Source: JBBRFH01 sp038224615 (lineage in GTDB: Bacteria; Planctomycetota; Phycisphaerae; Tepidisphaerales; Tepidisphaeraceae). Taken from it: a DNA stretch of 21,921 bases. Location of the stretch: contig JBBRFH010000015.1 of assembly GCA_038224615.1 (NCBI GenBank), positions 1 to 21,921 on the forward strand, in the 5' to 3' direction. Of this stretch, positions 8,437 to 16,066 are shown piece by piece. Made by a program: the position numbers and the translations under genes. The stretch's first letter is position 1. Every line of letters begins with the position of its first letter. The notes below the pieces were generated by a model. It was not told where the DNA came from, made no database searches, and saw only the letters and a list, made by a program, of their open reading frames with translations.

Positions 8437-8717
8437 ACGCCAGCTCTAGTGACCGCTACTCATGCCGAAAACTCATAAACCAAACTACCGGCGAAAGTGC
8501 GCCATCGGCAAACTCGGGAGAAAACAACTGGCCACAATGCGGGTCATCCGCTGATAAGCTGGGCTGGCGCGGGCATACCGCAAGGCGGCGACGCGAAAGG
8601 CATGGGTGAAGTGCCCCTTGGCATCGGGCGCGGCTATTCCGTCCGGTGGGACAATGACCTCCGCCGCATCCCGTTTACGGGGTAAGCTGGCACCGGCACT
8701 CGGCGGCGATGCGGACG
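8437..8717. other. Non-coding stretch upstream of the beta-helix gene and before the SGNH remnant
   Basis: Together with the promoter region this makes about 330 bases without a recognisable gene. Short open frames occur on both strands, but none resembles a known family and none has a supporting ribosome-binding site. I see no repeat or structured element. It may be decayed sequence that once encoded the missing N-terminal part of the hydrolase downstream. Confidence 0.4.
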
Positions 8718-9058
8718 GCGACGCAATCGAGCCGTTTCTACAGGTTGCAAAAGAATTCAATGCAACGGTGATCCCTGTCGGGAGAGCATGGTTCATGGCG
8801 GAAAAAGCCCGCCCGGAACTTTCGTGGTCGAATCCCGGCGGCACCCATCCCGGCTTTCACCGGGCGTATCTCTGCAACTGCGTCTTCTTCGCCGCGCTCA
8901 CGGGTGAGTCGCCCGTCGGAAATCCGTACTGCGCTGTAATTCGCGGTGAAGCGGAGGTCAACAAGGAGGACGCGGCTTTTCTGCAGGAGGCTGCTTGGCA
9001 AGCGTGGCAGGAAGTCAATCAGGCGTACCCGAAGAACAGGCCGCTGTTGGCCCGGTAA
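8718..9058 (+). pseudogene. C-terminal remnant of an SGNH/GDSL-type hydrolase
   Basis: About 113 residues resemble the end of an SGNH hydrolase. AIEPFLQVAKEFNATVIPVG matches the helix-strand before the last block, followed by AWFMAEKARPEL. GGTHPGFHRAYLCNCVFFAALTGESPVGNP corresponds to the final catalytic block, which in intact members reads D-G-x-H-P followed by a G-x-Y-L-x-A-C-V-type helix. The nucleophile serine block (GDS) and the N-terminal two thirds are absent, and the position expected to hold the catalytic aspartate before HP reads GGTHP. An open frame extends upstream to 8606 but loses similarity and has no good start signal. The reading is therefore a truncated, probably inactive gene. 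An independent small protein cannot be excluded. Confidence 0.6.
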
Positions 9059-9197
9059 GGTAGGCTGGCAAGGCAAGGGAATCATTCTGAAGCTTTCGCC
9101 AATTATCCCAACGAGCGACCACCCAGTTAGGTGATTTGCCCGGACCGGGAGTCTGAACAAACGTGACGGGTGCATTCTTGGGAATCCAGGTCAAAAT

Positions 9198-9631
9198 TCA
9201 TACACGCGCACTAATTTTTTGCGAAGAGCACAACCCGAACCAACTTCCCAGCGCCATACAGACGATACACGTCGCTTGCACCGAGGTAATCTTCTCCCCC
9301 AGAAAAACCATGACAACCCCAAAGCCACCGGCAGTTGCAAATAATAAACGACCGCCGTTGCCGCGCCCGGAAGAATGGCGGTGGTTCGCACCCAGAGCGT
9401 GTGCGCCACCAGGGTTCCGCCAACACTCAGGTAGAGTAACAGTGCCCCATCCCGCACTGGCCAGTGCCAGTGCGACCACCCCGCGAACGGCGAAAAACGT
9501 AACCGCCCGATCAGGTATTGCGGAAATGACCTGACCCGCGACGGCAGTGCCGCCGCACGCCATGACGTCGACGTGACATGCGGACACGGGAGATTCGGCG
9601 GGCGGATCATCGATCGCAGCGACGGTCCCAA
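9198..9631 (-). pseudogene. Frameshifted remnant of an EamA/DMT-family transporter
   Basis: The minus strand encodes the end of an EamA domain in two frames. One frame reads ALLLYLSVGGTLVAHTLW, then RTTAILPGAATAVVYYLQ, then LPVALGLSWFF, which is the usual run of the last EamA helices. The frame then breaks, and the second frame continues with FLGEKITSVQATCIVCMALG, the conserved loop (LGE..T..Q) and final helix. Adding one T to the T-run near 9306-9311 would read W-F-F-L-G-E and repair the join. A further shift may lie upstream near 9490, where the N-terminal side switches frame again. Only the last 100 or so residues of a protein that normally has about 300 are recognisable. It would have been a drug/metabolite exporter. 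It lies downstream of ispH on the same strand, but after a gap. Confidence 0.7.
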
Positions 9632-9760
9632 TGGCTTCGCGATATACGGCGGTGATGGCGACCCCGATGCCTACGCGGTCTGGACATCGAACGCCGCACC
9701 GTAGATTGCCACTCATCGCACGGAATGACGACCTGCACGCAAGGGCGCGTTGATTCGTGC

Positions 9761-10699
9761 TTACCGCAGTACGGTCAACCGCTTCACACTCTTCGGCAAA
9801 TCGAAGTCGATGTCTTCATCCACGAGCGTACGCGTCTCGATGACCGCACTGAAGTCTTGCTGCAAACGATCGAGCAGCGCCTTCACGAGATGATCGGGCG
9901 CGGAAGCACCAGCAGTCACCAGAACGCCTTCGGCGCCGTCGAGCCACACCGGATCAAGCTCGCGGACGTCGTCGATGAGATACCCGCGTTTGCCGGCTTC
10001 GACGGCACGGTCGACCAGTCGTTTGCTGTTGCTCGAATTCTGGCTGCCGATCACCAGCACGACATCCACCTCCGGTGACCACTCGCTGACCGCGTTCTGG
10101 CGGTTCGTCGTGGCGTAGCAGATGTCTTCCTTTTGCGGGTAGCGGATGCCCGTGAACTTGCGCTTCAGCACGTCGATGACGCGCGTGGCATCGCTGATGC
10201 TGAGCGTCGTCTGCGTGGTGTACGCCAGCTTCGTGCCGGGCGGGAAGCTCAGTTGCTCGGCCTCTTCGGGCGATTCGACGATGACGATGTTGTCCGGCGC
10301 TTCGCCGACAGTTCCGACCGCTTCGTCGTGATTGTGATGGCCGATGAAGATGATCGTGTAGCCGTCGCGGGCGTAGCGGATCACCTGCGCGTGGACCTTG
10401 TGTACCAGCGGACAGGTCGCGTCGACCTCGTAGAGATGCCGCGATTTCGACGCGTCGCGGACCGTCGGCGACACGCCATGGGCGCTGTAGACGACGAGAC
10501 CGCCCTCGGGCACCTCGTCGATTGTGTCGACAAACGTCACGCCCCGCGCGCGGAAGTCGTCGACGACATGCTTGTTATGCACGATCTCATGGAACACATA
10601 CACCGGCGGCCCCTTGCGGCGCAGCACTTCGTCGACGACTTCGATCGCCATGTTCACGCCGGCACAAAAGCCGCGAGGATTCGCCAGGATCACTCTCAT
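9761..10699 (-). CDS. ispH: 4-hydroxy-3-methylbut-2-enyl diphosphate reductase (IspH/LytB)
   Basis: The 312-residue protein catalyses the last step of the MEP pathway: reductive dehydration of HMBPP to isopentenyl and dimethylallyl diphosphate on a [4Fe-4S] cluster in the cytoplasm. The three cluster cysteines are present as C12 (NPRGFCAGV), C96 (ATCPLVHKVH) and C194 (DICYATTNRQ). Substrate and catalytic residues also fit the family: H41, H74 (YSAHGVSP), H124 and E126 (HHNHDEAVG), plus the S-N-S diphosphate loop in IGSQNSSNSKRL. I chose ATG 10699 because MRVILANPRGFCAG is the normal family N-terminus; the frame is open for another 28 codons upstream without family similarity. It is divergent from the DUF1015 gene, with a large palindrome between them. 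Confidence 0.96.
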   Translation of the reverse strand: MRVILANPRGFCAGVNMAIEVVDEVLRRKGPPVYVFHEIVHNKHVVDDFRARGVTFVDTIDEVPEGGLVVYSAHGVSPTVRDASKSRHLYEVDATCPLVHKVHAQVIRYARDGYTIIFIGHHNHDEAVGTVGEAPDNIVIVESPEEAEQLSFPPGTKLAYTTQTTLSISDATRVIDVLKRKFTGIRYPQKEDICYATTNRQNAVSEWSPEVDVVLVIGSQNSSNSKRLVDRAVEAGKRGYLIDDVRELDPVWLDGAEGVLVTAGASAPDHLVKALLDRLQQDFSAVIETRTLVDEDIDFDLPKSVKRLTVLR

Positions 10700-10723
10700 C
10701 TGCTCGCACCAAGTATAAGACGG

Positions 10724-10884
10724 TCCACGAATCTGCACGAATGGACACGAATCAGAAGGACAGAGTTGCCACAGATGGGGCACAGATTTTCACAGATCCA
10801 GAAACAGAATGGAATTCATCTGTGTTTATCTGTGTCATCTGTGGCTCCGGCATTTCATTCGTGAAATTCGTGCAGATTCGTGGA
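10724..10884. repeat. Nested 160-base palindrome built from short repeated words
   Basis: The outer arms are 19-base perfect inverted copies: TCCACGAATCTGCACGAAT at 10724-10742 and its complement at 10866-10884. The inner arms at 10768-10797 (repeats of CACAGAT) and 10818-10845 (repeats of ATCTGTG) form a second, imperfect stem sharing GCCACAGATG/CATCTGTGGC. Each arm is itself a tandem run of seven- to nine-base words. It fills most of the 256 bases between the divergent ispH and DUF1015 genes. Similar CACGAAT and CACAGAT word palindromes are, from general experience, scattered between genes in several bacterial phyla. Confidence 0.8.
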
Positions 10885-10955
10885 TCGCATTCTGACGAAT
10901 TGCGGAAACGCCGCTTGCGCGTATCTTTCGGCGTTCCACACAGGAGCACGCGCAG

Positions 10956-12272
10956 ATGGCCGTTATTAAGCCGTTTCGGGCGATTCGTTATTCGACCTCT
11001 CGTTACAGCGATCTCTCGCCCGTGATCGCACCGCCTTACGACGTGCTCGATGAGGCCGGCAAAAGTGCGCTGCTGGCCAAGAGCAACAAGAATATCGTCG
11101 GTATCGACCTGCCCTACCTGCCGCCCAAGACTGTCGGCCCGGACGCGGTATACGAGAAGGCCGCCACGACTCTGTCGCAGTGGCTGGCCGAGGGCGTGCT
11201 GCACAAGGACGACGAAGCGGGCATCTACGCCTACACGCAGGTCTTCTCGATCCGCGGGCGGACGTACAACCGGCGCGGGTTCATCGCGCTGGTGAAGCTC
11301 GAGGAGTTCAACACCCCCGCCGCGGCCAGCGACGTCGTGCCGCACGAGAAGACGTACAAAGGCCCGATCGAAGACCGCATGAAACTCATGCGTGCCACCG
11401 GCGTGCAACTCTCGCCAATCTTCGGGCTCTTTCCGGACGAAAAGGGTGAAGTGAACGACCTGCTCTACAAAGGACTCGGCGCCCCGCAGGCGCAGGGCAC
11501 GCTCGACGGCGTGGTCAGCCAGATCTGGCAGATTGCCGACCAGTCCATTCAGCAGAGGGTTGTCGACGCGATGAAAAGCCGCAAGGTCTACATCGCCGAC
11601 GGGCATCACCGCTACACCACCGCGCTGGGCTACAAGAAGGAACTCGAAGCCAAACTCGGCGGCCCGCTGCCGGAGAATCATCCGGCCAACTACTGCCTGT
11701 TCGTGCTCGTCAGCATGCACGACGACGGCTGTGTCATCCTCCCGACTCACCGCATCGTCGGCGGCCTGAAAGGCTTCGACCTCGCGACCTTGAAGCAGAA
11801 ACTGGCCGGCAAATTCGCGATCGACGAAATGCCCGCCACGGAGGATGCGATCACATCGTTCGCGGATGGACTGACGAAGTCGGCGCCGAACACGTTCGGG
11901 CTGTTCGACGGCAAGACGCGCAAGCTCTACACGCTGCGTTTGCTCGACAAGGATATTCTGAAGATTTATGAGCCGGGGCAGTCCGATGCCTGGCGATCGC
12001 TCGACGTCGCGATCCTCCGCCGCTATTTGCTCGACGAGATCATCGGCCCGGCGTTCAAAGCCGGTGGCGAGATCGCCTTGGCGTACACCGCCGACCCGGC
12101 GCAGGTGCCTTCGATGACCGATGGCGAAAAGTACCCGCTGGCGATCCTGCTCCGCCCGACCCCGCTCAAGGCCCTCGAAGACCTCGGCGTGCAAGGCGAA
12201 GTCATGCCGCAAAAGAGCACCTATTTCTATCCCAAGCTCGCCACGGGGATGGCCATCAATCCAATCAAATAG
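10956..12272 (+). CDS. DUF1015 family protein of unknown function
   Basis: The 438-residue protein matches the DUF1015 (COG4198) family from end to end. It opens with IKPFRAIRY, then VIAPPYDVL, near residue 28. EKTYKGPIEDRMKLM follows near residue 132, IADGHHRYTTAL near 212-223, and a C-terminal MPQKSTYFYPKLATGM block that is strongly conserved in the family. The D-G-H-H-R-Y element resembles the G-x-R/H-R loop of ParB- and sulfiredoxin-like nucleotide-binding folds, so a phosphotransfer or nucleotide-dependent role is possible, but no activity is proven. ATG 10956 has AGGAG at 10942-10946 nine bases upstream. It is the first of three same-strand genes (followed by hisI and the TrkH-like gene). 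It sits downstream of the large palindrome at 10724-10884, which would be in its leader. Confidence 0.9.
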   Translation: MAVIKPFRAIRYSTSRYSDLSPVIAPPYDVLDEAGKSALLAKSNKNIVGIDLPYLPPKTVGPDAVYEKAATTLSQWLAEGVLHKDDEAGIYAYTQVFSIRGRTYNRRGFIALVKLEEFNTPAAASDVVPHEKTYKGPIEDRMKLMRATGVQLSPIFGLFPDEKGEVNDLLYKGLGAPQAQGTLDGVVSQIWQIADQSIQQRVVDAMKSRKVYIADGHHRYTTALGYKKELEAKLGGPLPENHPANYCLFVLVSMHDDGCVILPTHRIVGGLKGFDLATLKQKLAGKFAIDEMPATEDAITSFADGLTKSAPNTFGLFDGKTRKLYTLRLLDKDILKIYEPGQSDAWRSLDVAILRRYLLDEIIGPAFKAGGEIALAYTADPAQVPSMTDGEKYPLAILLRPTPLKALEDLGVQGEVMPQKSTYFYPKLATGMAINPIK

Positions 12273-12301
12273 TCGATAGCGAAAGCATTTGCCATCGACT
12301 A
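12270..12301. repeat. Small inverted repeat between the DUF1015 gene and hisI
   Basis: TAGTCGATAGC at 12270-12280 pairs with GCCATCGACTA at 12291-12301 (10 of 11 positions), with a ten-base loop. The word CTATC/CGAC repeats on through ACTATCAACTATCGAC up to about 12315. The left arm includes the stop codon of the DUF1015 gene. There is no T-tract. The hisI ribosome-binding site (AGGAA, 12323-12327) follows directly. Confidence 0.65.
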
Positions 12302-12332
12302 TCAACTATCGACGATCAACTCAGGAACCACC

Positions 12333-12722
12333 ATGAACGCGCAACTCGACGGACTCAAATACGACAGCAACGGCCTGATTCCTGCGATCATCCAGGATCA
12401 TGTGACGGGGCAGATTCTCATGTTCGCGTTCATGAACCAGGTAAGTGTCGAGAAGACGATCGAGACCGGCTTCGCCCACTACTGGAGCCGCAGCCGACAG
12501 AAGCTGTGGCTCAAAGGCGAAACGTCCGGCCACCTGCAGAAGGTGAAGTCGATCCGCACCGACTGCGACAAAGATGTCCTGCTCTTCAGCGTCGAGCAGA
12601 CCGGCGCCGCCTGTCACGACGGCTACCAGAGCTGCTTCTACCGCGTCTACGAACCCTCGTCCGACGACTGGAAGATCGACGGCGTAAAGGTCTTCGACCC
12701 GGCGACCGTCTATAAGAAGTAG
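12333..12722 (+). CDS. hisI: Phosphoribosyl-AMP cyclohydrolase (HisI)
   Basis: The 129-residue protein hydrolyses the adenine ring of phosphoribosyl-AMP, the third step of histidine synthesis, in the cytoplasm. Family landmarks are present in order: ILMFAFMNQ near residue 28, the substrate strand FAHYWSRSRQKLWLKGETSGH at 47-67, the metal-binding aspartates of TDCDKD (D77, D79, D81), and the zinc cysteines in GAACHDGYQSCFYR (C94 and C101). The length fits a monofunctional HisI without the HisE pyrophosphohydrolase domain, so hisE must lie elsewhere. AGGAA five bases before ATG 12333 supports the start. It stands alone from other his genes, between a DUF1015 gene and a cation transporter gene that starts ten bases after its stop. 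Confidence 0.95.
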   Translation: MNAQLDGLKYDSNGLIPAIIQDHVTGQILMFAFMNQVSVEKTIETGFAHYWSRSRQKLWLKGETSGHLQKVKSIRTDCDKDVLLFSVEQTGAACHDGYQSCFYRVYEPSSDDWKIDGVKVFDPATVYKK

Positions 12723-12732
12723 CTCGCGTTCA

Positions 12733-13926
12733 ATGAAGCCACTCGCCCCCATCAGCGCCCGCAGTATTTCGCTCGTCCGATGGCTGGCGGCGTCGTGGGG
12801 GTTGATGATCGTGCTCGGCTTCTTGGTGCTGCGGATGGACGGGGCGCTGGCGGCGCGCAACCTCGTCAGCTTCGATCGCGCCGTTTTCGTCAGCATCAAC
12901 GCCGCGACGCTGACCGGCTTCACGATGGGCTTTGCCCGGCCGCATGAGTTCTCGACGATCGTACAGATTGTCCTCGCGCTGCAGACGCTGCTCGGCGTGC
13001 TGCTGAGCCTCATCGGGGGCGGCGTGCTCACGGCGCGACTGCTCGGCCTGCGGCACAGTGACAGCCGCATCGCATTGACCTCGCTGCTGATGATCGGACT
13101 CGCCGCAGTTGTCGGCGCTACGACAATCAGCCACGGCGACGGCCTCGCTTACGCGGCGTTCCGCGGCATCGCAGCAATCGGATGCTCGGGACTGACGTTC
13201 GGCGCCTTCCCCACTGCCAATGATCCCGCGCTGCTGCTGGCGCTGATTCCGCTGAGCCTGGTCGGATCGCTCGGCGCGGTGTTCGTACTGGAGTTGAAGG
13301 ACTGGATCGCGCACGAGGCGCCGATCACCTCACACGTTCGCCGCGCGGTGGCGCTCGCGGGCGTGGTCTACATCGTGGGAACCTTGATGGCGTGGCTGTT
13401 GATTCCCGATGCGGTTCGTGTCGGGGATTCAGTGCCGTTTCCCAGCCCCGCGCGGGCCAGCGCGATCGTGCTGTCGGCCCGCGCGTATGGCATCCCGATC
13501 GAATTTGCCTCCGGCTGGCCGCGCGGGCTCGTCTGGTGGGTGATTGCGATCGTCCTGGTCGGCTCGGGCGCTGCGGGCACGGCCGGCGGAATGGGCGTCG
13601 GCTATCTGGCGACGTTCCGGGGGCGGCTGCTACGCCCGATCCTGATCGGCGTCGCGGTACAGGCCGGCGTGCTGCTGCTCGGACTGATCGTCCTGCTGCA
13701 GAGTGAGCTTCAGCTCCCCGCCGACCGCGTGGTGATGATCGCCGTCAGCGCCGCGATGGGCGTGGGCCTGTCGCACGACCCCCTCTCGATCACCGGACCG
13801 GGCCTGTTCCTCCTCTGCGTCCTTATGCTCCTTAGCCGGTTGTTGCCGCTGGTCGTGTTGGCGCTGATCATCCGCAATGGGTTGGGCCTGCCCGAACCCG
13901 TGACGCAGGCGATTGTGGATAAGTAG
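12733..13926 (+). CDS. TrkH/KtrB-family cation (K+) transport subunit
   Basis: The 397-residue polytopic membrane protein carries the four degenerate pore-loop signatures of the Trk/Ktr/HKT family: AATLTGFTMGF near residue 57, AIGCSGLTFGAF near 148, GTAGGMGVGYLATFRG near 282, and MGVGLSHDPLSITGPG near 342. The C-terminal helix LMLLSRLLPLVVLALI matches the conserved M-x-x-G-R-x-G-P helix of KtrB. Each pore loop has the expected glycine. The role would be potassium (or sodium) uptake together with a cytoplasmic TrkA/KtrA RCK subunit, which is not in the window. It is shorter than typical TrkH (about 480 residues) and closer to KtrB. Its start at 12733, ten bases after hisI, has only a weak ribosome-binding site, which suggests translational coupling. 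A later in-frame ATG is possible. Confidence 0.78.
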   Translation: MKPLAPISARSISLVRWLAASWGLMIVLGFLVLRMDGALAARNLVSFDRAVFVSINAATLTGFTMGFARPHEFSTIVQIVLALQTLLGVLLSLIGGGVLTARLLGLRHSDSRIALTSLLMIGLAAVVGATTISHGDGLAYAAFRGIAAIGCSGLTFGAFPTANDPALLLALIPLSLVGSLGAVFVLELKDWIAHEAPITSHVRRAVALAGVVYIVGTLMAWLLIPDAVRVGDSVPFPSPARASAIVLSARAYGIPIEFASGWPRGLVWWVIAIVLVGSGAAGTAGGMGVGYLATFRGRLLRPILIGVAVQAGVLLLGLIVLLQSELQLPADRVVMIAVSAAMGVGLSHDPLSITGPGLFLLCVLMLLSRLLPLVVLALIIRNGLGLPEPVTQAIVDK

Positions 13927-13995
13927 TCACTTGCGGAAAGAAAATTCGTGTCCTTTGTAAACTTCCCTATCCTCGTTTTTCAGGTGCAGTGAGCG

Positions 13996-14880
13996 ATGTC
14001 GAACGTGGGAACGCAATACCTGTTCGGGATCGACTTGGACGGCACCCTGTTGGCGCCGCGAGGCGAGTTGCGGGCCCGTACCACCGCCGCAGTACATGCA
14101 GTACTGGCGGCGGGGCACCGGGTGGCGTTTGCGACGGGTCGCAACTACGTCGAAGCCAAAATGGTCTTCGACGAGGTACGGCATCACGAGACGGCGGTGC
14201 TCGTCAGCGGCGCGGTGGTGTGCGATACGAAGACCGGCAAGTGGCTGCATCGCTCGACGATGTCGCCGACGCTCGCAAGTGAACTGTGCAGCGTGATCGA
14301 GTCGGTCGGCATCGCGGCGGTTGCGATGGTGGATCGGCACGAGACCGGCATCGACTACCTCATCTCGCAAGGACGCGAGGTACACGAATCTTTGAGCAAA
14401 TGGATCGGGCTCACAGGTCAGGTCGTCGAGCGAAGGCCGCAGCTTGGGAAGCAGGATCACGCTCACACCCTGCGGGTGAGCACGGTGACGAATTTTGCCG
14501 TCGCAGCGGAGATTCGGACGGCGGTGAACCAGGCGTTCGGGAAGCGGGCCTATCTCCACGGCATCATCGTCCCCGAGGACGCCGTCGAGATACTGGAGAT
14601 GTTCGACCCGCACGTGAACAAGTGGCAGGGCCTCAAGCGCGTGGCCGACATGTACGGCATCGGTCACGACAGAATCATCACGATCGGCGACGACACGAAT
14701 GACCTGCCGATGATCCGCCACGCCAAGCTCGGCGTCGCGATGGGCAACGGCCGGGCCGAGTTGAAGGCAGCCGCCAACCTCGTCATCGGGCGCAACGTCG
14801 ATGACGGACTGGCGGAGTTTTTGGAACAATGGCTGCGTGATCCGACGTCGTTCGACGTCGTTGATCGCACGCGGCAGTGA
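13996..14880 (+). CDS. Cof-type HAD-superfamily phosphatase (class IIB)
   Basis: The 294-residue cytoplasmic hydrolase has all HAD motifs. Motif I is FGIDLDGTLL with nucleophile D13 and acid/base D15. Motif II is VAFATGR near residue 44-50. Motif III is the lysine in NKWQGLKRV near K209. Motif IV is GDDTNDLPMI with D232, D233 and D236. The large cap between motifs II and III and the NDLPM ending place it in the Cof/YbiV class IIB group, which dephosphorylates sugar phosphates, phosphorylated vitamins or flavin nucleotides; the substrate cannot be named. AGGTG at 13982-13986 is nine bases before ATG 13996. It is followed by two opposed intrinsic terminators and faces the convergent TerC-family gene. 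Confidence 0.9.
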   Translation: MSNVGTQYLFGIDLDGTLLAPRGELRARTTAAVHAVLAAGHRVAFATGRNYVEAKMVFDEVRHHETAVLVSGAVVCDTKTGKWLHRSTMSPTLASELCSVIESVGIAAVAMVDRHETGIDYLISQGREVHESLSKWIGLTGQVVERRPQLGKQDHAHTLRVSTVTNFAVAAEIRTAVNQAFGKRAYLHGIIVPEDAVEILEMFDPHVNKWQGLKRVADMYGIGHDRIITIGDDTNDLPMIRHAKLGVAMGNGRAELKAAANLVIGRNVDDGLAEFLEQWLRDPTSFDVVDRTRQ

Positions 14881-14912
14881 CGATTGCAGGGACGGTTGCG
14901 AAAGGATTCGCA

Positions 14913-14954
14913 GAACAAAACGGCCGGCCCGGCGCGCAAGCGTCGGGCCGGCCG
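14913..14954 (-). terminator. Intrinsic terminator for the minus-strand TerC-family gene
   Basis: A perfect 11-base-pair GC stem (CGGCCGGCCCG at 14921-14931 with CGGGCCGGCCG at 14944-14954) has a 12-base loop. Read on the minus strand, it is followed at once by TTTTGTTC (14920-14913). Confidence 0.75.
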
Positions 14955-14969
14955 CACCTGTTTGATGTG

Positions 14970-15006
14970 GCGTCGGGCGTCTCGCCCGCGCTCCTTTTGT
15001 TTTTTT
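14970..15006 (+). terminator. Intrinsic terminator for the plus-strand HAD gene
   Basis: The stem is GCG-t-CGGGCG at 14970-14979 with CGCCCGCGC at 14983-14991 (nine pairs with one bulged T and a three-base loop). The T-rich tract TTTTGTTTTTTT follows at 14995-15006. Confidence 0.75.
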
Positions 15007-15070
15007 GCTTAGCGTGGACCAGATGACCACGCCGCGAGAACTCATGAACGGCGCCCCCCCCTTCGCTATT

Positions 15071-16066
15071 TCACGCTTTGGGCACGGCATCGGCTCCGGG
15101 ATCACTTTTCTTCTTGATCACCAATGACAGCAGCACACTCGCCAGCAGTGTGCCAACCACCACCGTCAGAGAGATGACCGTAAGCATTGTCTTTTCGACG
15201 TGCAGGTACTCGTGGACGGGGTATTCAACCAGCATTTTCACACCGATAAACGTGAGCACGAGCGCCAATCCGTACTTGAGCAGGTGGAAGACGTCGAAGA
15301 GCCCCGAGAGCGCGAAGTACAGCGCCCGCAGTCCGCAGACGGCGAAGATGTTGCTGGTGTAGACGATGAACGGGTCGGTCGTGACGCCGATGATCGCGGG
15401 GATTGAGTCGGTCGCGAACATGACGTCGGTGAAGTTGATCACCAGCAGCACGACGAACAGCGGCGTGAAGTAGAACTTCCCATCGATGCGTGCCGTGAAA
15501 TGAGTGCCGACGTAATCCTTCGTCACGGGCAAGAATCTGCGGCAGAATCGCAGCGCGGGGTTGGACTCGGGATCAACGTGATCGTCCGAGCCGGCCCGGA
15601 GGAGCCGGATGCCGGTGTAGACCAGGAACACGCCCAGCGGATACAGCAGCCAGGAAAACCTGCTTACCAGCGCTACGCCGGCAAAGATGAAGATGCCGCG
15701 CATCACAATGGCGGCGAGAATCCCCCACACCAGCGCCCGCCGCTGGTTCTCACTCACAACTTTGAAATACCGAAACAGCACGAGAAAGACGAACAGGTTA
15801 TCGACCGACAGCGACTGCTCCAGCAGGTAGCCGGTCCAGTAGTTCATCGCCCCTTCAGGCCCCTTGTACTTCCACACCAGCGCGCCGAATCCGAGGCCGG
15901 CCGACACCCACATGGCGACCGTGAACAGGTTCAGCCTCATGTTGTTGTTGAGGTTTTCCTTGTTCAGGAGAAACAGGTCGATGTAGATGGCGATCAAAAG
16001 GATGACGTGGAAGATCGACCAGAACAGGAAAGTCGTCGCGTCGATGCCAAGAAAACTGGCGGGCAT
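15071..16066 (-). CDS. TerC-family integral membrane protein (Alx/YkoY-like)
   Basis: The 331-residue protein has about eight or nine membrane helices and the TerC (PF03741) signatures: EQSLSVDNLFVFLVLF near residue 86, NFTDVMFATDSIPAI near 215, and SNIFAVCGLRALYF near 241. The conserved acidic residues of these motifs (E and D in EQSLSVDN, D in TDVMFATDS) are present and are thought to bind metal in the family. Members such as E. coli Alx and the YkoY/YceF group take part in manganese export, so metal-ion efflux is the best guess; tellurite resistance is only the historical name. ATG 16066 has AGGAT six bases upstream and is preferred over the in-frame TTG at 16072. I could not recognise a manganese riboswitch in its leader. 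It is convergent with the HAD gene. Confidence 0.92.
   Translation of the reverse strand: MPASFLGIDATTFLFWSIFHVILLIAIYIDLFLLNKENLNNNMRLNLFTVAMWVSAGLGFGALVWKYKGPEGAMNYWTGYLLEQSLSVDNLFVFLVLFRYFKVVSENQRRALVWGILAAIVMRGIFIFAGVALVSRFSWLLYPLGVFLVYTGIRLLRAGSDDHVDPESNPALRFCRRFLPVTKDYVGTHFTARIDGKFYFTPLFVVLLVINFTDVMFATDSIPAIIGVTTDPFIVYTSNIFAVCGLRALYFALSGLFDVFHLLKYGLALVLTFIGVKMLVEYPVHEYLHVEKTMLTVISLTVVVGTLLASVLLSLVIKKKSDPGADAVPKA

Noticed and set aside
8485..8844. 119-residue minus-strand frame overlapping the SGNH remnant
   Set aside because: No recognisable family or ribosome-binding site. The opposite strand has clear SGNH similarity over part of it.
10752..12305. 517-residue minus-strand open frame
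   Set aside because: It is antisense to the well-recognised DUF1015 gene and has the Arg/Val/His-rich look of a reverse-strand shadow.
13927..13995. Fragment ATTCGTGTCCTTTGT resembling the CACGAAT-word repeats
   Set aside because: Only one arm is visible and no inverted partner lies nearby, so it is not supported as an element.
13927..15105. 392-residue minus-strand open frame
   Set aside because: It covers the HAD phosphatase gene and both terminators. The plus strand has complete HAD motifs.
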